Assembly (NCBI GenBank): GCA_029782335.1
Contig: JAKOVA010000264.1
Span: forward strand, 1-64,000
Source of the DNA: Actinomycetes bacterium
Lineage (GTDB): Bacteria > Actinomycetota > Acidimicrobiia > Acidimicrobiales > Microtrichaceae
Length of the DNA: 64,000 bases
Direction of reading: 5' to 3'
Part shown: positions 59,647 through 64,000 of the stretch, one piece after another
Numbering within the stretch: the stretch's first letter is position 1
Layout of the letters: each line of letters begins with the position of its first letter
Translations under genes and position numbers: made by a program
The notes under the pieces: generated by a model
Told to the model about the DNA's origin: nothing
What the model saw: the letters and a program-made list of their open reading frames with translations, nothing else
The model's database searches: none

Positions 59647-60352
59647 GCCGAACGCCGAAGTCCCCGATGACGTGCGCGAGCGCCTCGCGCTCGTGCTCGA
59701 CACCGACGATCTCGTCGAGGCGCAGCGGCTTGCCGGCCGGCTCCGACCGTATTTCGGCGTCGCCAAGGTGGGTCTGGAACTGTTCAGCGCAGCGGGACCC
59801 GATGCGATCGGTGCCCTCATCGACCTCGGCTATCAGGTGTTCCTCGACCTGAAGCTGTACGACATCCCCACCACCGTGAACCGCGCCGCCCGGGTGCTGG
59901 GCGCGTTGGGCATCGACTACCTCACCCTGCACGCGACCGGTGGTGTCGACATGCTGAAGGCTGGCGTCGAAGGCCTGATGACCGGCGCCGAGGCGGCAGG
60001 GCTCGGCGCGCCGGTCGCGCTCGCGGTCACCGTCCTGACGAGTGACGACTCGGCTCCGCCCCACATCGTCCCCAACCGCGTGCGGGTGGCGTTGGAAGGC
60101 GGCTGCGGAGGGTTGATTCTCGCCGCCGCGGACCTCCAGACCGCACGCGAACTCGCGCCGCGGCTTCGCCGCGTCGTGCCCGGGATCCGCCTCGAGGGAT
60201 CCGAGCGACACGATCAGGCTCGGTCGGCCACGCCGGGAGACGCCGCAGCCGCGGGAGCCGACCTCCTCGTGATCGGCCGGACGGTCACCGCTGCGGAAGA
60301 CCCCGTTGCTGCGGCCGCGGCGGTCGCCGCCGCAATCGTCGCCTCGGCGTGA
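59639..60352 (+). CDS. pyrF: Orotidine 5'-phosphate decarboxylase
   Basis: This 237-residue type I decarboxylase makes UMP. The catalytic DxKxxD motif is VFLDLKLYDIPTTV, the N-terminal Asp/Lys region is LALVLDTDDLVEAQRL with VAKVGLELF, and the C-terminal phosphate site is LLVIGRTVTAAEDPV. ATG 59639 lies within pyrD (8-bp overlap) and has GAGGAG 7 nt upstream. It completes the route from bicarbonate to UMP apart from the PyrE step, which is not in this window. Confidence 0.94.
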   Translation: MSEPNAEVPDDVRERLALVLDTDDLVEAQRLAGRLRPYFGVAKVGLELFSAAGPDAIGALIDLGYQVFLDLKLYDIPTTVNRAARVLGALGIDYLTLHATGGVDMLKAGVEGLMTGAEAAGLGAPVALAVTVLTSDDSAPPHIVPNRVRVALEGGCGGLILAAADLQTARELAPRLRRVVPGIRLEGSERHDQARSATPGDAAAAGADLLVIGRTVTAAEDPVAAAAAVAAAIVASA

Positions 60353-60356
60353 CCTG

Positions 60357-60659
60357 ATGGCAGCGATCGACGATGCCCGTGTCGCCGCACACCGATGGGC
60401 GGCCGACGCTCGTGCAGCCCGAGAGGCCTTGCTCGACGATCTCGCCGCAGGCCGCGAAACCCTCGCCGGCGCACTCGAACGCAGCGCGGCCGATCCGATG
60501 ATCGGGCGGATCGAGTTGCTCTGCGTGCTCGAGTCGCTGCCAGGTGCGGGCAAGGTCGCGACGAGGCGACGGCTTGAAGAACTCGGCATCGATCAACGCA
60601 CCCCACTCGCGGACGCGGAGATCGACGTGATCGTGGGCCACTTCGGGGTGGTGGCGTGA
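60357..60659 (+). CDS. mihF: Actinobacterial integration host factor (mIHF)
   Basis: This 100-residue helical protein contains the H2TH-like DNA-binding segment LLCVLESLPGAGKVATRRRLEELGI, which is diagnostic for mIHF. It is an abundant nucleoid protein that bends DNA and supports recombination. ATG 60357 lies 4 bp after the pyrF stop. The gene order pyrF-mihF-gmk-rpoZ-coaBC is characteristic of Actinobacteria. It overlaps gmk by 4 bp. Confidence 0.9.
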   Translation: MAAIDDARVAAHRWAADARAAREALLDDLAAGRETLAGALERSAADPMIGRIELLCVLESLPGAGKVATRRRLEELGIDQRTPLADAEIDVIVGHFGVVA

Positions 60660-61198
60660 TCCTCGTGGTGTCCGGCCCCGGAGGGGTGGGCAAGGGGACC
60701 GTACTGTCACGAGTGCTCGAGTCGGACCCGCTGTTGTGGCTGAACCGATCCTGGACCACCCGCGCCCGGCGCCCCGGTGAACCTTCCGACGCCTACGTGT
60801 TCGCGACGCGCTCTGAGTTCGAGCGTCAGATCGAGGCGGGCGGGTTTCTCGAATGGGTCGAGTTCCTCGACTACCTGCAGGGGAGTCCGGTCCCGCAACC
60901 GCCGCCCGGACACGACGTCGTCTTCGAGATCGACGTCTACGGCGCCGCGCGGGTGCGTGAGCTGTATCCCGACGCCGTCCTGGTCTTCATCGACGCACCC
61001 AGCCGCGACGTGCAGGAACAACGCTTGCGCGCCCGTGGTGATACTGAGGAACGTGTAATGCAGCGACTCGCGAAAGCAGACGAAGAGGTCGCGAAAGCCA
61101 GAGAGCTCGGCGCTGAGGTGCTCATCAACGACGACCTCGACGCGGCCGTCGAGGAGTTGTCGTCGCTCGTCCGGCGGGCACGAGCCGCGCGACGTTGA
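60656..61198 (+). CDS. gmk: Guanylate kinase, divergent
   Basis: This 180-residue enzyme phosphorylates GMP. The P-loop is SGPGGVGKGT, with Gly where Ser is usual (GPSG). TTRARRPGEPSDAYVF supplies the GMP-binding Arg, Glu and Tyr. The usual YYGTP segment is replaced by DYLQGSPVPQPPPGHD, and LLDIDVQGA by VFEIDVYGAA. Context (mihF-gmk-rpoZ) and overall pattern still make Gmk by far the best call. It starts at GTG 60656. Its end faces a minus-strand gene. Confidence 0.87.
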   Translation: MILVVSGPGGVGKGTVLSRVLESDPLLWLNRSWTTRARRPGEPSDAYVFATRSEFERQIEAGGFLEWVEFLDYLQGSPVPQPPPGHDVVFEIDVYGAARVRELYPDAVLVFIDAPSRDVQEQRLRARGDTEERVMQRLAKADEEVAKARELGAEVLINDDLDAAVEELSSLVRRARAARR

Positions 61199-61199
61199 T

Positions 61200-61219
61200 C
61201 GAGCGGAGATCGCCGCTCG
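61200..61219. terminator. Hairpin between convergent gmk and GT-C-like genes
   Basis: CGAGCGG-AGATCG-CCGCTCG is a perfect 7-bp stem 1 bp after the gmk stop. It has no T-run on either strand, so it could be an mRNA-end hairpin but not a classic intrinsic terminator. The remaining 78 bp up to 61297 show nothing else. Confidence 0.35.
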
Positions 61220-61297
61220 GGATGCAAGGCTGGTCCTGCCGGGGCCGACCGAGCGCAGGGTGAGGCTGACTCGCTGGGAGTTCCGTTGAAAAGGTTC

Positions 61298-62443
61298 CTA
61301 TGCAGGTGGGCCTTCGTCGGTTCGTCTTGACCGTTCGCCCCAGGCCAGGGCGCCCAGGGTCGCCGGGTGAATCAGATAACCCGCCCGCGTCGAGGGCACC
61401 GCGAGGACGAGACACAGGAACGCGATCGCGCCACGCCTCGCCGCCGCTGCCGGTGATTCCGGCGGGCGGCGAATCAGGCTGACCACGAGCGCGATGCCGA
61501 CCACGGCCACGAGCAGCGCCACCCACAGCGTTCCGCCGGGCAGCGCCTTGAGGAGCTGACCCACGGAGGGGGCATCGGCGGGAGAGCGGGCGGGTGTGCG
61601 CCCCGCCGGGAAGTCGACGATGTTTGCCCAGGCCGCTGTCGGGTCGACGAGGATCGGTGCGGCGGTCGCGACGACGAACCCCGCTACGACCGCCACGCGA
61701 CGAGTGCCCCAGCGGCCCTCGCCGTCGCGGACGAACAGGGCGGGCATGGTGAGCGGCCATCCGAGCACGGTGAACGACGCAGCGAGACCCAACGCCCAGT
61801 CCGTGACGACGTAGCCCGCGACCAAGGACGAGGCGACGAGCAGGTCGTGGCCCCCGGCGGCGACAACGAGGGTGACGAGGGGGGAGGCCGCGATCGCGAG
61901 GATCGCCCGACGGGTTGCCGGGCGGAGGTGCCGCCAGGCGATCCGCAGCATCGCGGCGTCGAACGCCACCATCCAGAGACGGGCGTCGGTGAACCAGTGA
62001 CGCCCGAGCAGTGCACGGGGAAGGCCCGGCACCGTCATCGCCGGAAGGTACGGGAAATAGGAGTAGTTGGTGGTGGCGTCCGCGGCGGACATCCGGGCCG
62101 GGTCGCGGTAGGGGGTCGCGTGGAGGAGGAGTCGCCGCGCGCCGGATTCGAGGACGTCGACCTCCGACTGCGCAACGTGGTGCCATCCCCGTGCCCGACC
62201 GATCACCAGCACCGCGAGGGGGAGCGCACCGCAGAGCACGACTGCGACCTTCCACCAGTGGTGGCGGATCGCCGGCACCAGGGCCGTGGCCAGCGCGGCG
62301 AGGTACCCGCCGACGGCGATCCGGCCCCACCAATGATGCGCCGGGAGGGACGAACCCAGCGCAGCGAGGGCGACAACCAGCCCGGCGCCGGTGATGATGA
62401 TCGGCACCGAGCGCGGCAACGGGTCGTGCGCGGTGCCAGACAC
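61298..62443 (-). CDS. Polytopic membrane protein, probable GT-C (GT87-like) glycosyltransferase
   Basis: This 381-residue protein has about nine hydrophobic segments (e.g. VPIIITGAGLVVALAALG, VVLCGALPLAVLVIG, VALLVAVVGIALVVSLI). After the second segment is a periplasmic-type loop TPYRDPARMSAADATTNYSYFPYLPAMTVPG, in the place and style of the DUF2029/GT87 polyprenyl-mannose-dependent transferases. A DxD-like acidic pair is not obvious. It may add mannose to PIM or another glycan, but this is inference. GTG 62443 is supported by TAGAGT 8 nt upstream; a longer open frame extends into coaBC and is not real. Confidence 0.62.
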   Translation of the reverse strand: MSGTAHDPLPRSVPIIITGAGLVVALAALGSSLPAHHWWGRIAVGGYLAALATALVPAIRHHWWKVAVVLCGALPLAVLVIGRARGWHHVAQSEVDVLESGARRLLLHATPYRDPARMSAADATTNYSYFPYLPAMTVPGLPRALLGRHWFTDARLWMVAFDAAMLRIAWRHLRPATRRAILAIAASPLVTLVVAAGGHDLLVASSLVAGYVVTDWALGLAASFTVLGWPLTMPALFVRDGEGRWGTRRVAVVAGFVVATAAPILVDPTAAWANIVDFPAGRTPARSPADAPSVGQLLKALPGGTLWVALLVAVVGIALVVSLIRRPPESPAAAARRGAIAFLCLVLAVPSTRAGYLIHPATLGALAWGERSRRTDEGPPA

Positions 62444-62451
62444 GACCCCTG

Positions 62452-62457
62452 ACTCTA
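62452..62457 (-). promoter_or_regulatory. Leaderless -10 box for the GT-C-like gene
   Basis: TAGAGT on the complement ends 8 nt before GTG 62443. Confidence 0.45.
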
Positions 62458-62512
62458 CGGGTCCGCTCGGGCTGGCCGGTGCCCCGAGGCGACCGCGGAT
62501 GGGCGCGTGGGC

Positions 62513-62518
62513 TACGAT
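62513..62518 (+). promoter_or_regulatory. -10 box for rpoZ (with leader)
   Basis: TACGAT lies 36 nt upstream of ATG 62555. A ribosome site CAGGGA (62543-62548 region) sits in between, so rpoZ is leadered. Confidence 0.42.
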
Positions 62519-62554
62519 TGACGGTCGCTCCGACGACCCCCGCAGGGAGACCCC

Positions 62555-62857
62555 ATGGCTGATCGCGACCGCTTCGACACGATGATGGAGCCCCGCGTCG
62601 AAGATCTGCTCGAGCGCACCGGCTCGAAGTTCCGCCTCGTCGCGCTCGCGGCGAAGCGTGCGCGGCAGATCAACAGCTACTACGGGCAACTCGGTGACGG
62701 CGCCGGCGCGATCATCCCGCCGCAGGTGGCCTCCACCGCTTCGAAGTCGCTGTCGGTCGCGTTCGAGGAGATCGCCGCTGACAAGATTGTCGGGGTCGAG
62801 TTGTCCGAGATCGAAGCCCCCGAGGCCGAACCGGTCGCCGACGGCGCTGAGGCCTGA
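62555..62857 (+). CDS. rpoZ: RNA polymerase omega subunit
   Basis: This 100-residue protein assists folding of the beta-prime subunit. It shows MMEPRVEDLLERTGSKFRLVALAAKRARQINSYY, the omega signature (KFxLVxxAAKRARQIN), and IIPPQVASTASKSLSVAFEEIAADKI typical of actinobacterial omega. Its neighbours gmk and coaBC are the usual ones, except that a membrane protein gene is inserted between gmk and rpoZ on the other strand. Confidence 0.95.
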   Translation: MADRDRFDTMMEPRVEDLLERTGSKFRLVALAAKRARQINSYYGQLGDGAGAIIPPQVASTASKSLSVAFEEIAADKIVGVELSEIEAPEAEPVADGAEA

Positions 62858-62893
62858 GCGGCCGGTCCGACGAGTCGTCCCGAACTCACGACA

Positions 62894-64000
62894 GTGCTCG
62901 CGGGCCGTCGAGTCGTTCTCGGGGTCACCGGCGGTATCGCCGCGTACAAGGCGATCGAACTGTGTCGCCGCCTCGTCGACGCCGGCGCCCACGTCGTCCC
63001 GGTGATGACTGCCGGCGCCCAGCGCTTCGTCGGGGCCACGACGTTGTCCGCGCTGGCGTCGGAGCCGGTGCAGAGTTCCCTGTGGTCCGAGGCTGATCCG
63101 ATTCCCCACACTCGACTCGGACAGAACGCCGAGCTCATCGTGGTCGCGCCGGCAACCGCACGGTTTCTCTCCGCATACGCGACGGGATACAGCCACGATC
63201 TGCTGACGGCGACGCTGCTCGCAACGCGGGCGCCGGTTGTGGTGTGTCCGGCGATGCACACCGAGATGTGGGAGCACCCTGCCGTCCAGGAGAACCTGGC
63301 GACCTTGCGGCGGCGGGGTGTCATCGTGGTCGAACCAGACTCCGGCCGTCTCGCCGGCGGCGACGTCGGCCACGGCCGTCTCGCGGCGCCGGAGCGAATC
63401 GTCGCGGCGATCAGCGAGGTCTTCGCAGCCACCGATGCCCCTGGGGGCCAAGCCGGGGGAGCGCTCCGGGGAATGTCGGTGCTCGTCACTGCGGGAGGGA
63501 CCCGCGAGCCGATCGACGCCGTCCGCTTCATCGGCAATCGGAGCTCGGGCAAACAGGGCTACGCGATCGCTGCCGAAGCGGCGGCGCGAGGGGCCGAGGT
63601 CACGTTGGTCACGACGTCGAACCTTGCGGTGCCACCCGGTGTGTCGGTCGAACGCGTCGAGACGGCGGCGGAGATGCACGCCGCCTGCGAGCGCATCGCC
63701 CCTACGGCCGACATCGTCGTCATGGCGGCGGCCGTCGCGGATTTCCGCCCGGCGGCAGCGGTGGACCACAAGCTGAAGAAGGCCGACGGAACACCGCAGA
63801 TCGTGCTCGAGCCGACCCCTGACATCCTCGCGTCGCTCGGCGCGTCCAAGCCCGCCGGCCAGACGCTGGTCGGCTTCGCGGCGGAAACCTCGGAACTTCG
63901 TGCCAACGCCGGGTTGAAACTGGTGGCGAAGGGCGCCGATATCATCGTCGCCAACGACGTCTCGGCCCCCGGGGTGGGTTTCGAGCACGACACGAACGCA
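62894..64000 (+). CDS. coaBC: Bifunctional phosphopantothenoylcysteine decarboxylase/synthase (3' end outside window)
   Basis: 369 residues are visible of a coenzyme A enzyme. The CoaC part (1-180) has VLGVTGGIAAYKAIELCRRL (FMN), the catalytic His in IPHTRLGQ, VVAPATARFLSAYATG and CPAMHTEMWEHP, where the usual PxMNxxMW has His in place of Asn. The CoaB part (from about 195) has VLVTAGGTREPIDAVRFIGNRSSGKQGYAIA and DIVVMAAAVADFRP, with DHKLKK (CTP/substrate Lys) near the edge. It starts at GTG 62894; no upstream ribosome site is strong. Confidence 0.94.
   Translation, partial: MLAGRRVVLGVTGGIAAYKAIELCRRLVDAGAHVVPVMTAGAQRFVGATTLSALASEPVQSSLWSEADPIPHTRLGQNAELIVVAPATARFLSAYATGYSHDLLTATLLATRAPVVVCPAMHTEMWEHPAVQENLATLRRRGVIVVEPDSGRLAGGDVGHGRLAAPERIVAAISEVFAATDAPGGQAGGALRGMSVLVTAGGTREPIDAVRFIGNRSSGKQGYAIAAEAAARGAEVTLVTTSNLAVPPGVSVERVETAAEMHAACERIAPTADIVVMAAAVADFRPAAAVDHKLKKADGTPQIVLEPTPDILASLGASKPAGQTLVGFAAETSELRANAGLKLVAKGADIIVANDVSAPGVGFEHDTNA

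Noticed and set aside
61285..61310. Third, degenerate copy of the hairpin-G4 repeat (GGTTCCTATGCAGGTGGG)
   Set aside because: Only a short piece resembles the 3' arm. No 5' arm or G-run tract is present, and part of it is inside the GT-C-like gene.
61298..63988. Single 896-residue minus-strand protein
   Set aside because: Its first 500 or so residues run antisense through coaBC and rpoZ. The real product starts at GTG 62443, where a -10 box and a membrane segment fit.

Overview
The window is 64 kb of high-GC, gene-dense chromosome from an actinomycete (Actinomycetota). I tentatively place it in Acidimicrobiia or a related early branch. The markers for this are a mycothiol ligase (MshC), an F420-dependent NADP reductase, an actinobacterial integration host factor (mIHF), an InhA-type enoyl reductase, and a phosphatidylinositol-mannoside locus in the order thrS-HIT-pgsA-acyltransferase-pimA. 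The order from thrS to coaBC broadly follows the mycobacterial chromosome, so this is core genome. I found no tRNA, rRNA, CRISPR array, prophage or insertion sequence.

Layout. 1-3.1 kb: a partial ABC ATPase and two CNNM/CBS membrane proteins. 3.1-6.2 kb: fabI, npdG, a 459-bp intergenic repeat block, mshC. 6.3-13.2 kb: plsC-type acyltransferase, thrS and the PIM lipid locus. 13.2-15.7 kb: lemA, an M48-like protein that has lost its zinc site, and a DUF3048 lipoprotein. 15.8-20.8 kb: pdxST, yebC, a peroxiredoxin and a penicillin-acylase-family enzyme. 20.8-22.7 kb: a minus-strand ABC exporter. 22.8-34.5 kb: ruvCAB, queA-tgt, yajC-secDF, apt, relA and a novel HX4D protein. 34.5-43.8 kb: phosphoesterase, hisS-aspS, rarA, ruvX, mltG, aroE. 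43.9-46.9 kb: three lineage-type genes (DUF4388, a partner protein, an SGNH lipoprotein). 46.9-51.0 kb: aroK-aroB-aroQ-pepQ-efp-nusB. 51.0-60.4 kb: the complete pyrimidine cluster pyrR-B-C-carA-carB-pyrD-pyrF. 60.4-64 kb: mihF, gmk, a minus-strand GT-C-like membrane protein, rpoZ and a partial coaBC.

Three things stand out. First, two distant intergenic regions (4645-5018 and 53880-54071) carry members of one repeat family. Each member is a hairpin followed at once by a canonical G-quadruplex motif, with short direct repeats in front. The first locus holds four copies with an exact 85-bp period. Second, pyrR and carA each begin with nearly the same leader: a -10 box, a PyrR-binding RNA element, the start codon about 14 nt later, and a terminator-like hairpin 26-27 nt inside the coding sequence. 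This suggests PyrR repression of translation coupled to premature termination. Third, at least 18 genes have a TANNNT -10 box ending 6-9 nt before the start codon with no Shine-Dalgarno site, so leaderless transcription is common here and helps fix several starts.

Also notable: pdxT has no ATG/GTG/TTG start available, SecD has a Thr-rich insert of about 90 residues, PyrD is of the PyrK-dependent class with no pyrK nearby, and alaS and aroC are missing from the places where mycobacterial synteny would put them.
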